A stretch of 64,000 nt of DNA. Origin: Onchocerca volvulus (lineage: Eukaryota; Nematoda; Chromadorea; Rhabditida; Onchocercidae). The position numbers were made by a program, and so were the translations under genes. The stretch lies in NCBI GenBank assembly GCA_000499405.2, contig HG738138.1:22516824-22580823 (forward strand). The letters are read 5' to 3'. Under the pieces are notes generated by a model. It made no database searches, had not been told where the DNA came from, and saw only the letters and a list, made by a program, of their open reading frames with translations. Each line of letters begins with the position of its first letter. The stretch's first letter is position 1. Shown one piece after another: positions 26,085 to 40,400 of this stretch.

Positions 26085-29000
26085 CTAACATTGAAATGAA
26101 AACGAAGACTCACATCTAAAAGTAATATTTGCAAAAACTAACGTTGCAGCGAGCGCCAACAATGGGTTTGGATAGCTTACTTTAGGATGCGAACCCATAC
26201 AATCACCCATGTCAATGTGCGTATACCTAGAAACATAGAATTGTGAATTGTCATAAATCTGGAGTATTACAATATTTCATTAAAGACTTTACCGTTGCTT
26301 CATTCCTTCTATTCCTTTTTAAAATTCGAACATGTAAAGTGTGTGTAAATGACTAATTTAATATCATATTTTTAAGAAGGGAAATTGTTACGCAATAGGA
26401 GTCTGCGAATCGCATCCATGCTCATCCAGTCTTGAACCTTTTAAAAGAAATGCAGCAGGTCCTTGGTGACCACGTAGTGTTTTCACGGATGGCAACGTGT
26501 TTGATTGTCGTATATCTGCTGCCTCACTTTCAGCTTCGTGAAACTCAAAGTCCTAAAAGCAGGAAAATTTACCAACTCCTATGCCTCTCTTACTCCCACA
26601 CCTTAATTTGACAACATTCATCGCTGTTAATGTAAACTTTTGAACTGGAAGAAGTGAAAGATTTCATGTCCTGAAAGCTTTATAAAAACTCAGAACTAGG
26701 TATAGGAAATCGGCCTTTTCCAGCTCTGAGTCTTAATTGAAAATTATTTTTTTTTTTTCTTTTTTTACTCTTATCTCTTACCAGAATAAAAAATTTTTTT
26801 TACAAAAATATTTGTTGAACATCAGTCTTCTATTTTAAATTTAAAAAACAAAATCCCACCTCCCAATGTAATCGTGATACTTCAACGGGCTGTCCAAATG
26901 CATCACTCCATCCACGAATTGTTTCAGCAGTGTGATTTCTGCGCGCCGGACCATTGTCCATTGCTGCTGCCATGTATCCGTAGCTGAGTATGCAATGACC
27001 CGTCAGCGTAGCCAACGTAAATAATCGTGGGTTTTTTTCCAGTTTGGCCTAAAATTGAAAATCCAAGTTTTTGGAACCGAAAATCTCGAGGTTTCAATAT
27101 GCGGCCGAATTACTCTCGAATGCATAGAACTATTATTTTGACTAGTAGATAATAAGAAAAAAAAAAAAAAAAGGAAAAATGAATTGAATAAAAATATTGT
27201 ACATAATAATTTGGTGAGCATAAATAATCCAATAATTTGTTATGAGTTAATATCTTACTAATTCAACCATTTTTGTCAGAGGATCGAGCATTGTAATGCG
27301 ACCTTCTGCATCAGTATTGCATATTGCAATACGTTTACCACTACGTGAACGAATGATTTCATCACACGTATAAGAGTTCGAACCAATACTATTTCGGACC
27401 ATGCACATGTAGCCACAAAACTATAAATTAAATCTTATTGAAATGTTGACATCAACCTGCGAAAATAGCCGGAAACAGAAATCTGAAAATACTTCTCCAT
27501 CATTTATATCGACTTAAAATCATAATCTGAATATAGAAGAATGAACCTTAATATTTCTTGGCTTCAAAATTTCCAAAGCCTTAAAAATACCAGCGACAAC
27601 TGCTGCACCGTATTTGTCGCGACACATTCCAAACATATTCCCATTCGTTTTCAAATCCGCCCCACCAGTATCTATTGTAACTCCTTAATAAAAACATTAT
27701 TGACTTTCAATCACCTTTTATTTACAAGTTTCGAAGATAACCTTTGCCAACAAGCATGATCGTTTCGTCATAAAATCCTTCTGGATTGTACTCAAGCCAT
27801 ATCAGATGTGCTTGATGATCCTTGACATTATTTGCTGCACGATTTACAGCTGCCATGAGAGGAAATTCGCGTTCGATTTCCTAAAAATTCGGACTTTTGA
27901 ATTCCAAAAACCAATATTCAAAGAATATGCAGGGGAAAACTTTCATATATTGACCTATTTAATAATAAACGCAAACTATCTCAAAATTCTAAATTATAAT
28001 ACCACAAAATGGTTTTGTTTACATAAAGAGCAAATCTTTATGCAAACAAAACAATTTCTACAGTATTATAATTACTATTTCAAACTTACAGTGACATCAG
28101 AAGTTATATGAGTGCTAATGTTTGTTCCATTAAATGCATCGGTGATATATTCTGCAACATTAAATGGTGACATTCGTTGAGGATCCGAATCACCGATATC
28201 TCGACAAACTGTGAATGCTGCATCAAGTGCTTTCACTAATTTCACTAATGTCTGAAAATTCATCCTTGCTTTTTTATCAAATGTACATAACAACGATTTC
28301 ACACCTTCCTCTCCCTCCCGCCCTTCCCCCTCTCCTCTTAGAATATTTAAAAAATTCAAAACTCAACTTCTGATCATAGTTCAGCGTATAGAAACCGACA
28401 GTATTAACTTTGGTTTTTTTCTCTTCTTCTCGTACATTCAGTGGTACATAAAGTTCATGCATAGCGCCAAGAGCTGATACCAACTCTGCTTGTGGATATT
28501 TCTCATGCGGTAAAGTTAAAATCAACGGTGCTTTCATTCCAGTTTTCAAGGCTCTGCAAAAGCAATCATGGCCACGATAATTGTTTTATATCCGTACGAA
28601 AAAAAAAAAAAATTGCGCAAAAAATTTATATTCAAATATATCTGCATTTTGAATTTTTTTGCATTGAAATTGACTAATATTTAAGTAGCCATCTCCTTCA
28701 CCTAAATATCTCTTTTCATCCAACTAATAATAAAAATCATATTCAATTTCTCAAATAGATAAAGACGATGAAACATGTTTACTTACAATTTCATACCATT
28801 TCGAGCAGCTATACCAAAACGGCGCACATCATCAAAATCTCGATTAACTGGTCCTGTTCCCGCAAAAATTAGCTTCTTGGACGGCAAAATATCTTCATCG
28901 ATCAGAATTAGTGTGGTAGTATTTTCGATATCTTTATGAATCTAAAGCGATCCAAAATATTAATGTATTAAACTGTTTAGAAAATACCACGCAAACATGT

Positions 29001-29693
29001 TTCTAGAATGGTTTAAAACCGATCTAAATTTTAATAAAATATATTTAAAAGAATGTTTTATGATAACCTGAGAGTAGATGAGAAGACTCGGTAACAGTGG
29101 TTTTAGAACTTCATATTTTTCAGCTTCCGAAAGAGAATGGGCTATATAGACAATTCCATCATAAACATTATCGGTTATTGATTTCGCTGCAGATATTTCT
29201 GCTGATAAGTAACTGAATTTTAGAAAAATATTTAACATTATTTATTCCCATTTATTTCATGCAATCAATTCTCATAGAAATTAACTAATTTTCCATTTAT
29301 AGAAAATTATCCCAATCATATATAAACTTTTTCCTGAGAAATCAGTTCTGTTTCTCTTTCTTTTTCAATTTTTTTAATCCAAAATTTTTCATTTTTCACA
29401 TCTTTCAGCAACTGTTTGTTTTTTCGCATCTTTTGTCTAATTTTTTCTGGTACTCATAAAATCGATCGATTCATCTTCGCTCTCAGAAAATGATATAAAA
29501 CTCATGCAAAAGCAAATTCAAGATGATATCATTAATTTCAAATTTCGCAAAATTTTTTGCAAATAAAAAAATCTATTTTAGATTTATGCAAACGACTAGC
29601 AAATGGAAATTCCTATGAATTTCCAAGTAAATATTATCAAACTAAGAAAAATGAAGAAAATAAACATCCGTACTTTTCGATGGATGATGACAT
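26085..29693 (-). CDS. lap-2: M17 leucine aminopeptidase, NPEPL1/LAP-2-like
   Basis: Cytosolic zinc exopeptidase of family M17 that removes N-terminal residues from peptides; closest in my memory to C. elegans W07G4.4 (LAP-2) and human NPEPL1. Exons (minus): 29693-29674, 29212-29068, 28941-28787, 28553-28368, 28264-28090, 27880-27742, 27683-27547, 27420-27259, 27048-26860, 26552-26392, 26226-26085, giving 536 residues. The family's metal and catalytic residues are all present with the right spacing: Lys273 and Asp278 in GKGVTIDTGG, Lys285, Asp296, and NTDAEGR with Asp356, Glu358, Arg360. The N-terminal regulatory half is more divergent. The tiny first exon (MSSSIEN) rests on frame and splice signals. 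The acceptor before 28264 is weak, but the stronger one 12 bases further in would put the join out of frame. It lies 3' to 3' with the small TM gene and downstream of uba-1 on the same strand, 1.7 kb away. Confidence 0.93.
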
Positions 29694-29697
29694 TTCA

Positions 29698-29704
29698 CTG
29701 ATAA
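29698..29704 (-). promoter_or_regulatory. acceptor 4 bases before the lap-2 start codon
   Basis: TTATCAG followed by TGAA and the ATG at 29693 on the minus strand. It is compatible with SL trans-splicing and supports the start chosen. Confidence 0.35.
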
Positions 29705-31401
29705 CGAAGCGTCGCAAAAATTTGATATAAGCGACAAGAATGCACAATATTGTGTGATAAGAGAATTGATGGATTATTGATGAAGTGTGAATAAATGCAT
29801 CCACATCGCTGTCATTTATAATACTCTCCTCGGAGTGAGAATAGGGCGGAACTGAGATTAAATTAAATAAATTATCTCAAATTTTTTTGTGAATGAGAAA
29901 GAGAATGGTGAAAAGGATTGTTGAATTGAATACTCTGGTCCTGAACAGACCAAAGTATAAATCAATGAATGAGTAAATAAATGCAGGGTAACAAGATATG
30001 TGACAAGACCAGACCAGACAATCCGTCTAGACTGACAGCAAAATCAGAGCTGCATAATATTTCAATATGACTAGCCTCTGTCATCCATAATTTACCATCA
30101 TCAACATGATGACATTCGATGATTTTTAATGTGTCAACTAGAAAAAACTAGGCGAGAAATCCATAGAATTCATTGGCTTCGTCATTAGCATAGATCGAGA
30201 ATTTCCATTTTACCGTTCCACTTTTGCACATTTTCCATGCAATGCAATGCAAATTTGCAATTGAAGGCACACAATCAATTGCATTCAAAAGTTTATTGTT
30301 TGCAGCTTATCGAAATGGAATAAAAGGAACATTCACTGACATGCAATATTCGATGCAAAACTTTTACTGCTCATTATAAAAAAGCAACGATTCCCATAGA
30401 TTACAATTTTGCAATTGAAATGACATATATCTCTGTTTCGATTAATGTAAATCGGTGTTGACTTTGCTGAAAATTTCCATGAAAATACAATAAAATGCAC
30501 AAAAAAGTATTTAAAAGACGAATAAGCATTCTAGAAAAGTGAAATGGGATTTAATATACCATTTTGAGAAGAAAAAAGAATATGCAATAGCATTAGATAT
30601 AAAAAATATATAATGCGTGGTTTAAATTTTAAAGTGACTTTGCAAACTGTTTGTTTGTTTGTTTGAAGTTGGAAATGGATAATGAAACAACTGTAAAACA
30701 CAAAAAGCAGCCGGATAACTGGACAAAGCAAGAAATCTTCGTATTTACTTCATAGAAAAAGCGACAAAAAAATATCAGCTTGGTTTGAATTATAATGAAA
30801 AAAGAAAAAAAATTATTAATCAGCCATTTATTTCAGCAACGCAAAGACTGATAAATGTCCTTTCAAGAAAAAATCATAAAAGAAATTCAACTTAAGAACT
30901 ATCACTTGACGAAAATGGAACAAAATTTATGAAAATACCGAAAACACTGAAATCCTTACATAAAATTACGTAAAATGCTGTAGATGAAAATTGTAAACCT
31001 TATGAATGACGTGATGACCAATTAATTTCCAAGTAATTTGCAAAAAAAATAAAACCAGCACATTTTCATCAAACTTCTTAAAGCATTCTAAGAATAACTG
31101 ATAGTCTAAGCGAGTTCTTAAAGAATCTTCATTTTTTCGTTCATCCATTAAAAGAATTCTCAATACCACTGCATTCAAAACGAGCTCATGTAAAGACATA
31201 TTATGATGACAAATATATCAATTCAAATCAAAAACTGCAAGCAATTCGTAACATCAAGTTGAATGAAGAAATAACACGCTATTTTGAAACCCGTCAAAAC
31301 TGTTTCGGCTAAATTTCAAGCCAAATTAACTCGAAACATAAATTTAATATACGACTATTTCTTACAATTCGGTGATAGCAAGTACTAAAAATCTCATATT
31401 T
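29705..31401. other. intergenic region between lap-2 and uba-1
   Basis: 1.7 kb, AT-rich, between two genes on the minus strand. It contains the lap-2 5' flank and the uba-1 3' flank. No exon recognised; the ORFs at 30531-30731 and 30966-31199 (minus) have no family features. Confidence 0.55.
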
Positions 31402-34400
31402 TCATCTGAGACTGAATTTAATATAGGGGATTTCTACATCCTCATCATCCTTATTATTGGCTATTACTTCAAGAACAATTGATTGCACATGGTTTGGAAT
31501 CTTCTTCCTCGTCACTTCTTCCACAATTTCTTTCATGCTGAAAAATAAAAAATAAAAAGAACTATCTATTCTCATTTCGTTATTCACCCCGAATACAATA
31601 AAAATAAAACAGCGAACGCAAATAATCTTATTAACAAGTTTATAATTAAAATAGAAATCTTGTTTCCAATTCACAAAGTAAATTTCTATGTTAATTACAA
31701 TAATAATTTCTTTAAAAAAGTGCAAAAGAAATTTACTCCTGCTCCAAGCGTTCCTTTCTTTTATCACTGCTTAAGAAAAAGCTATAGATGAGCGACACAC
31801 CACATGACATCATCGTCACATCCAGTCCTGTTTCTTCCTGTAAATTCCGAATTGAAACACAGCAAATAGCCTTTTTTGCATAGATAATTAACCTTATTTG
31901 AGAGGTGTTAAAATAAAAAAGTCGATTAAAAATTACTTAAAATACTTAAAAAAAAAAAAGACAGAAAACTTTCAAATGTCTTGTCCTCAAACTTAGATTC
32001 CCTTTAAATTTCTTTAGTGAGGTGTAAGTGACTATTACAATTTAAAATACATGAAATAAGCGACTTACCTTGATCCACTGAATTAATTCCTTCATTTTCT
32101 TCGGTCCCTGTATTTCGAATCGATCCCAAAGCGTGAAATATCCATCTGCACACTGCAACACAGAAAAGTATAAGACAATTCAAGAATCGGCGGAAAAAAC
32201 AAACTTCATGTCTGAAACACGTGAAAGAAAAACAAATCCAAAGTCTTGAACCCAACCTTCTTCTTTGGCGCTGCGATTGGCTCCGAAAATCCAAAAAATG
32301 GTAAAGCTAAATTCAAAAAACCGTTCTTGAAAACTTCTAACGGTACATTCGGTAATCTATTCCCATTACCAATCATTTTGTACAGTTCAATGCAAGCTAA
32401 TCCAGCTACAGCGGCTGTTGTCGTCGCTATAGCTGGGATGATCCGACCGGCAATCTGTTTCGTCTGAATTAATATGAAGTTAACTTTAAAATTCGTTTAC
32501 TAGTCAAATGAAATTTTTACTTAAATCTCGAAAATTTTTTTCTTTTTCAAAAATTTCTGGACCTCATACCATAAAAGAAAACATAGGTCGCGTCAGAAAG
32601 AAATAAAAGTAAGATAAATGAAAAAAGTTCGCGTCCAAAATTTCACGACAATTTATTCAACCCTTACTTTCATTACATCTGCCGGTGCGATTTGATAATT
32701 ATCAGCGCGTAAATTTGAAGCAGCAGTAATAAATTCCATGTGATGATTAGTGTCATCATCCTTTTCAAAGTCGATAGAAATCAATGGTTTCGTCATTTTT
32801 TTGTTCAATTTAGCCAGATTCATCATAACCGATTGTAGTTTCTCATCGACGTCATCTAAAATACAAGAAATTTACTAACCAAAAGATAAGAGGTACTACA
32901 AAAAAAGCAATGTTGAAGAATGAGGATTCGTTTTCTTAAAACTTCTTATTTTTTCGGTGCAGGGAAAACCATATTTACCATCAGCTACTGCCTTTTCTTC
33001 TTGTTTTGCTTCAGCTTCCGTAACAGCTATCTTTATGTCCGACTTCGGCATGAAAGGTGGCGGATGAATCTGAAAAATAAATCTCGATGAAAATTTTTAA
33101 CAAGTGAAAAGAATTCTCAACCCTTTACATCAATTTCGAACTTACTTCTTTCAAGACAGCCAAGAACTTTTTTTTGTCAGTTATTGGTGCGATACCATAT
33201 TGTTGCGCCCGAAGAATCGAAGCAGCCCAAACAAAATTGAAGTGTTCTGGCTAAAACATGGAATGAATTACAAGGCGATTTGAACCTTTAAAAAAGCTAA
33301 AATAGTGTTCCATTTAATAGCATGGAACACTAACAAAATATTATGTGATTTTCATAATAGACAACCGTGTCAGTAAACTTCAGTTCATTCAACTACTCAA
33401 ATATATGAAATGATATAATGAATCAGTACCTTATCTGGATTGAAATCTAGAACATGTGGACAACGTTTACTACCTGACCAAAATTTAATTCCTTGTTCGG
33501 TCACTTGATTAGGTGGAAACATATGCAATAACTGCGCAATCATATTGTGGAAGTAGTCCTACAAACAAAAAAAAAAAAATTCATAACTAGGCTTAAGAAT
33601 GGTATCAATTTTCAAGCCTCAATTAATTTAAGATCAAAAAATCTGAAAACCTGAAAATTCATCCGGGCCCACTTTATGCATTCTTCTGCATTATGTGGTC
33701 TTTCGCTGATCAGAGCTTCTTCTACTTTGGACAATATGTGCAGCTGAAATTAGTACTTTATGCAACATGAAAGAGATTTATAAACCAAATTGGAAAATCT
33801 CTTACAAATTATGGATAGGAATCTCATTAAAACATCAGAAACCTCACTTCGCTATTATATAAAATAAATGAATTATGGCTAACTCGCTGAGCTGTGTTCA
33901 TTTGATCAACCCGCTGCAGGAAGCCGCGTTCATCAGATATGAACTGATTTGCTGTTTCAGCTGGAGTTGTGAATAGACCTTCAAATAAATCTCGTGCCCA
34001 CTGTATTGTATGCTGAATTTCATTGGGAAAATTCTTCAGTGTACAAATTGGAATATCTTTTTCTGGTGGATCAACAGAAGAACTAAAAAATGAAATAAAT
34101 TGCAAATGCAGGTAGCAGAAAAAACGATCGAAATATGATTAATATTTTATATAAAATATGTTGTAGTCAGCACTGCTTCAAACATATTTCAATGTTCTGG
34201 TTAAAGCAAGTCAATTATGAAGTTTTTTTCCGCATCTTGATATGATTCTTAAAACGAAAGGTGAAAATTAGTAAAAATTAAAATCAAAGGTGAAAAAAAT
34301 TAGTTAAATTAATCTACAAAAGTGATTCCGTAATGATATTACCCATAAGATTCAGTAAGATGGGGATAAACCACTTGAGTATTACCCTTCGTACCCATTG

Positions 34401-37400
34401 TTCCAGAATCAAGCAACGGCAAACGATAGTAAATACAGCGACGATCCATATACCGTCCTAGAATCACGGAGAAAAATTTCAAAAGCAGATAAAATTCAAA
34501 GTGAATACAGAAAAACGACAGATAAAGTGATCTATATATTAAAGAGAAAAAGCTACACATGACAAACGGAACCAATTATAATACACCAATCTTAGAATGC
34601 TCCTGCACCATACTGCAGCCATAATGTCACGTTATGAAGTAATCCTACATAGAAGTAAAGTATAACAAACGTGCATCAACATTGTCGAGTGCATTCAGTA
34701 CACCATTGAGATCGTTGAAAAACTCATCAGTGAAAATGCTTTCCGTATCAACGCCAACACGTTCCGAAAGAGCATCAATTTTAATGTTAGGGTTGAAAAC
34801 TTTTACTGCTTTAGCAGCCACTTCAGACTTTTTATTCTAAAAAAGGTTCTGTTCTTACTGGAAGAGAAACTAAACAAATATTTTCCCAATCTCAAATTTG
34901 ACACTGAAATTTAATACAAGTATTGAATCTGGATAAGCGCTACACACTCAAGAAAACTTACGCCAACATCACTTCGTCTGAACAAAAATTGCCGATTAAG
35001 ATTACTGATTTCAATCTGATCCATATCTGTTATTTTTAGTTTGCCATCAGGTCCACATGCAACACCCATCATAGCCAAATTCTTTAATAATTCACATCCA
35101 ATTGCACCTGGGGCGAGAACAAAGGATTGTTTTCAATTCATAGTAAGCAAAATATAAAAGAGGATCTAGCTCCAATAAAAAAAACTTAACAATAATCTCT
35201 ACCTGCGCCAACAATGAAATATTTTTGTTTTAGAAGCGCTTCTTGATAAGCTTGTCCAAAGACAACAAGTTGACCATCATATTGACAGTTTTTCTGCAAA
35301 TACAGAGATATCGAGAAATGATAGATATCTAAGGACTGTTAATGTTTCTAATTTCAAAAACAAAGGTCATAAAAAATGTACTTCCAAATTTCGATAGATG
35401 CTGACATTCCTAATATTCTAAAGATGATATTCTTTAATCAAACCATTCCTATCGTCATAATTTATTCCGATTAGTGGCTCTTAGAAATTATGGAGACTTC
35501 ACGTCCACTTGATTTTAATTCCAAAACCTAACTTTTTATAAATCTCAAACTAAAAGGCTCAAGATGTTTATCGAATCCGCCATGTTTACGTGAAGTTGAA
35601 AGATACCATTTTGCAATCATTAGCCGTTAGCTTATCATTATCGAAAGGTGACCAATCGCCTGGTAATGCTTCCACGCAATCAATATAAAGAAACTGTTTC
35701 AACGGGGTCATATGGTGCGTAATAACTTTCATTGCCTCCTGTGCAGCAATGCCACCAACAATTGATGCAATAGGTGCAAGATTACCACAAGCCTAAAAAT
35801 CGGTCGTTTCTATTCCTTTTCGCAGGTATCACAGATTTGTTAGCTGAGGAAAGAATCTTCCCTCCATACATTAGTACAGCAAAATACGAACATTGAAGCA
35901 TACTATTTACAAGTCCGGTGTTTTATAAATTTACATAGAGAATCTAGAAATTTTATGAATTTAAAATTTTTTTGCAAAACATTTTCGGAGACTAGAACAT
36001 CGGTTTGGTTAAATAACCAGAGAAAATTTATTATTTTCGCAAAAATAACTTCGAAACAACCTGGTAGCTAAAAATCCTCAGCAACTTTTCATTTGGCTCG
36101 ACACTAGGTGGAAGTTCAGTTTTGAGAAGATCAACATCCTCCTTGTTTCGTGGCATAGGACTTCGTCCGTGCTAAATTTTGCTTACAAAGCTCATTCAGA
36201 AAAAGATTCGTGTCTCTCTTAAATTTATTTTAAAATAGAAACTAAAAAAGAAAGTGTATACTCAAAAACTTCTAATGAGGATATTTCATTTTAAACGAAT
36301 CTTCGATTACTATCAATTCTGCTAATCACTGATGCAATAAAACAGCTCTATATAGTAATGTCAGAAGAAACGAAGAAACGAAAAAAAAAACCGAAACTAC
36401 AATACCTTAGTTTCAAAAGCGTACAATGCTTGCCATAAAGCATGAAGCTGGGGAGGATTATCGAATTTCGCGAAATCCCACATTACTATAGAGGGTTCAT
36501 TCAATGATTCCTTCAATGATTTATGCGAAACTGAAGAAGGCACTTTAACTTGTGTAAAACGTCCACCCTCCACATAAGGCGAGAACTTAGCAGCAACTTT
36601 TCCAATATTGAATACATCTGGCTCTAAAGTATCATTAATTTAAGCAGTGATGTTACTTATAAAAATTGATATAATTTTGGTGAATTAAAACGATTTCGGT
36701 TTTAAGCGAGGAAAGATAAATTTATATAAATTCGCTGTTAGCTTAATTTCTCGCTATTATGCAAAATTTTGAGAACAGAAATAATGAGACTAGGAAAATA
36801 TAGGTAGTTCAGTGTACATAATTTCAACACGATCTTAGAATAGAGATATAAAAACTAACTTTTAACTGTGATTTCAAGTGGTTTAATACCATTCAACTCA
36901 ATCATCCCTTTGACTTCCGAAAACGTGACATAATCGCCATCCTCAAGACCATGCATGACATTATCCAACGTTGTTACATCCCCTGTTTCCGCATCTATGT
37001 GCTCAATCAGTAACTAAAACAAGTAAACTTATTAAAATACATTTAAAAAAGTTCTCCAGAAGAACCAAAATGGACTGCCGAACTTACTTCTTTACATCGT
37101 TCTCCATTTGGATCATTTACTTCAAACTGTGCACTCACATCGACGAATATAAAACCGAATAATCCTCGAGCGTCGGCAGTTATAAAACGACGATTGTGCT
37201 TACGAGTCCAGTCGTTCACCATCAGCTGCATGGAAAGCGGGGCATCAGTGAGCACTGTCAACTAAAACCAAATATGAAGTAAAAAAATGAAAACTTAAGA
37301 AATAGTGAAAAAAAAAAAAGCTGGAAATAAGAAGTTCCATTTTATTGACTCAACAATAAACTGAACAGATTTCCAAAAATTTGGAGCTCAAACTAAAAAT

Positions 37401-40400
37401 ATACCGTTTAAACCGATGCGTCTCACTGATCGAAAAATGAAAAGAGAAACATAACGTACGTCAAACTTTCTTACGAAATCTTCAGTAAGTGGTTCCATGG
37501 ATAGATGACAAGTAACACTGTCATTCAGTTCGGCTAAACGTTCAAAACTTGCTTCCGCTCGATTTCGTCCAATATCCGATTCTTTTAGATAAAACTAAAA
37601 CAATAAAAACCATTTCTATAAAATATGATAATAATTTCAAAATTTATCTAACGAAACTCATTCTTACATCAATCATCTCTTTTTCTAATTTTCTCAATTT
37701 TTAAACAAATCAATTTCTGGCTAAAGCATTTCTTATTAATTTAATTTTTGTTCCTAGATAATACAATATGATTATTAGATAATTATAGTATACTTTATAT
37801 TTATATATATAAAGTATACATTACTTTATATATATAAAGCAATTCACTTCAAACCGTTTGAAACCAACCTGTGCACTCAGATCCAGCCATTTCGCATCAC
37901 GTATGTCATGAATTGTCACTTGACGGATGCCACCAAGAATCAAATTTTTAGCGATTTCTACACCAACTGAACCAATCCCTGATATCAACACAGATGCTTT
38001 TCTCAAGTGCATCATTGCTGATTCACCCAGAGCATAACTGAAAATAGAGTTTCCAAAATTCAAAAGAATCTAAGTATACATAATCATGAAATATCGCAGA
38101 AAAAGAAAAACACACACATAGTGATTACAGGAATAGCTGCATTCAGTTGGAACTACAAATAATTTAATCCTATCTGTTTTATCACTTCATTGTTACATCA
38201 CATAGTGATAAGATCCAGCGCCGTTAAAAAATTAGCGCGACACATGACTTAAGAGTTCAATTTATTTAACAGTCAAAAAATTTATATTTCGTTACAATCT
38301 CTGTACAAATAATGCAACTTACATTTGTCGCGAGTAAAGATTTTTATCCAAGACAGCATCACTATTATCTGTCATACCATTTTCACTGTTAACAACCATT
38401 TTTGCGGATTCAATCGCTGAATCGATTTGGCTCTAAATAATTCGGTTCTTACAAGTATCTTGTTTGCAAAAACAAAAAGTGAAAATGTGCAAAAAACCGA
38501 AAGTTGATGGTGATATATATATATATATATAATTCAAAACTAGAATAATTCAATTTTAAAAGAATTAGAAATTAATTCAAACAATGACAATTGGCGAAAA
38601 TGATATCAAGTTACTAAAAAGGATTTAGATAAAAAAGAAAAATAAAAATTCCATTAATACTTTTCTGGAATAAAATTTACGTATTGTTCTCTAATTAATT
38701 TCCCAAACCATAAATTTGCCACTTCACAGGTTACAAAAATAATCAGAAAGAGAGGGGCTTTAGCGTGTGAAATCCAAAAAAACCGCAAATTATATGAATT
38801 TTTTATTCATTTATCTCCAACATATTTTCGAAAAATTGAGACATTTTTGAAATTGAAATGCGAATGGTGTGACTCATATTTTTTGTACAGATGGTGTATA
38901 TTATGCACTAACAAAAAGTTATGAAATTAATGTACATGTAGTCCATGTAATATTCTAAAAAAAGAGTTTATTTTCAAGACGAATAAACTTTATCACAAGT
39001 ATATCGTCAGATAGATAATAAAAGATCTGTTCAATTACCAAGTTCATATTTGCATTTTTCTGGGTGACTTCTAAAAAAAAAAAAAAGAAAAAAAGAAAAA
39101 AAAAACTATTGAAATTGAACAAAGATTACAGACTGAATCTTACACGAAACAATTAAATGGTGAAAAAAAAAAGACCTTCAATCAGTAATTTACGCGATAT
39201 ATGACTCTCATAATCAAATGCAAATTCTCTTCTCAATGATAGTAATAAAAGCAAAATTCAAAAAAATAGAAAAAAGAGAGGTCATCTTATTATTTTATCA
39301 TTAAAAAAAAAATATGATAATTGCAAACTGCATCACTTTATTTTGGACAAATATTTTAATAGTCGTGTAGGGCATGTTGGCAATCAATTTTTTGATAGTG
39401 CGCAGGACAGAAAGGCACGCCATCAGTTCAATGCACGGGAACATTCGATTGTTCGCTGATGGTAATGATAATAATGGGGAACGCCTTTCTCCCAATAACT
39501 AATTTGTGAAAGTTTTGTTAGATCCATAAATTCCATTTTCTTTCTAGATTTATAAAAACATTAATTTAAATGTTCTAAAATAAATCAATCGTTGTAATTG
39601 TTGGCATCAATTAAGGAAGAAATTATTAAGGACTAGATATAATTATAGAAGCATGAAATATGTAGATGTAAGTATATTAATTTTTTGTAACAATCTTAAT
39701 ACAGTAATTCTAAATTAAGATTTCTTTTAAATCAGCGCTTATTCACCTGAACTGAAATTCATCCTATAACAGCATCTAAAACTGACATGATTCATGCGAA
39801 AAAAAAGTCAAAACTAGTACTGCAACTGCTACGTCAGAACATTAGATATTTTATAAAGCATGATTTCGAAACACTTCATTTCGAGTACAGAAACTTAATA
39901 GAACTAAGTGGTTCGACATATTTAGGAAACTATAAGTTGAACTTTCAAGACAATGAGCATGTCAAAGGATCAAAATATACAGTTTAATGGAGATAAAAAT
40001 CAAGCAATGCAGAACACCGGAACAAAAAAAAATCATTATTGGCTTGTAAATCCTGTTTCGAAATCGACATTCAGCAATACAGAACATAATCATAGCATAG
40101 GAAATATGCTGTAGTGAACGACAAATGTTTTTAGTATGGGAAGGTAAGAATTACTGATATTTAGATTAGTTCGACTAATTTTTTATCTCTTTAGAAACCT
40201 ATCCTTCGACTAAACATTAACTTTTCAAAATCTCTTTTACTCGTCCTGAACTTGAAAAATACTTCTCTATCCAGTTTGCTTTATTAATTTTTGCATACAG
40301 TAATCTCTATTTCAATTCGCATTTTTTATCCAAAACTAAAGTTTTTCATATTCTGATTATTCATATTTGATAAGAAAGATTAATGATTTCCCAACATTAC

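Noticed and set aside
31402..31767. 121-codon minus-strand ORF as a separate protein
   Set aside because: It is the last uba-1 exon read back through the preceding intron; the join at 31537 restores the E1 sequence.
32246..32467. 73-codon plus-strand ORF
   Set aside because: Antisense shadow of a uba-1 exon (32257-32463).
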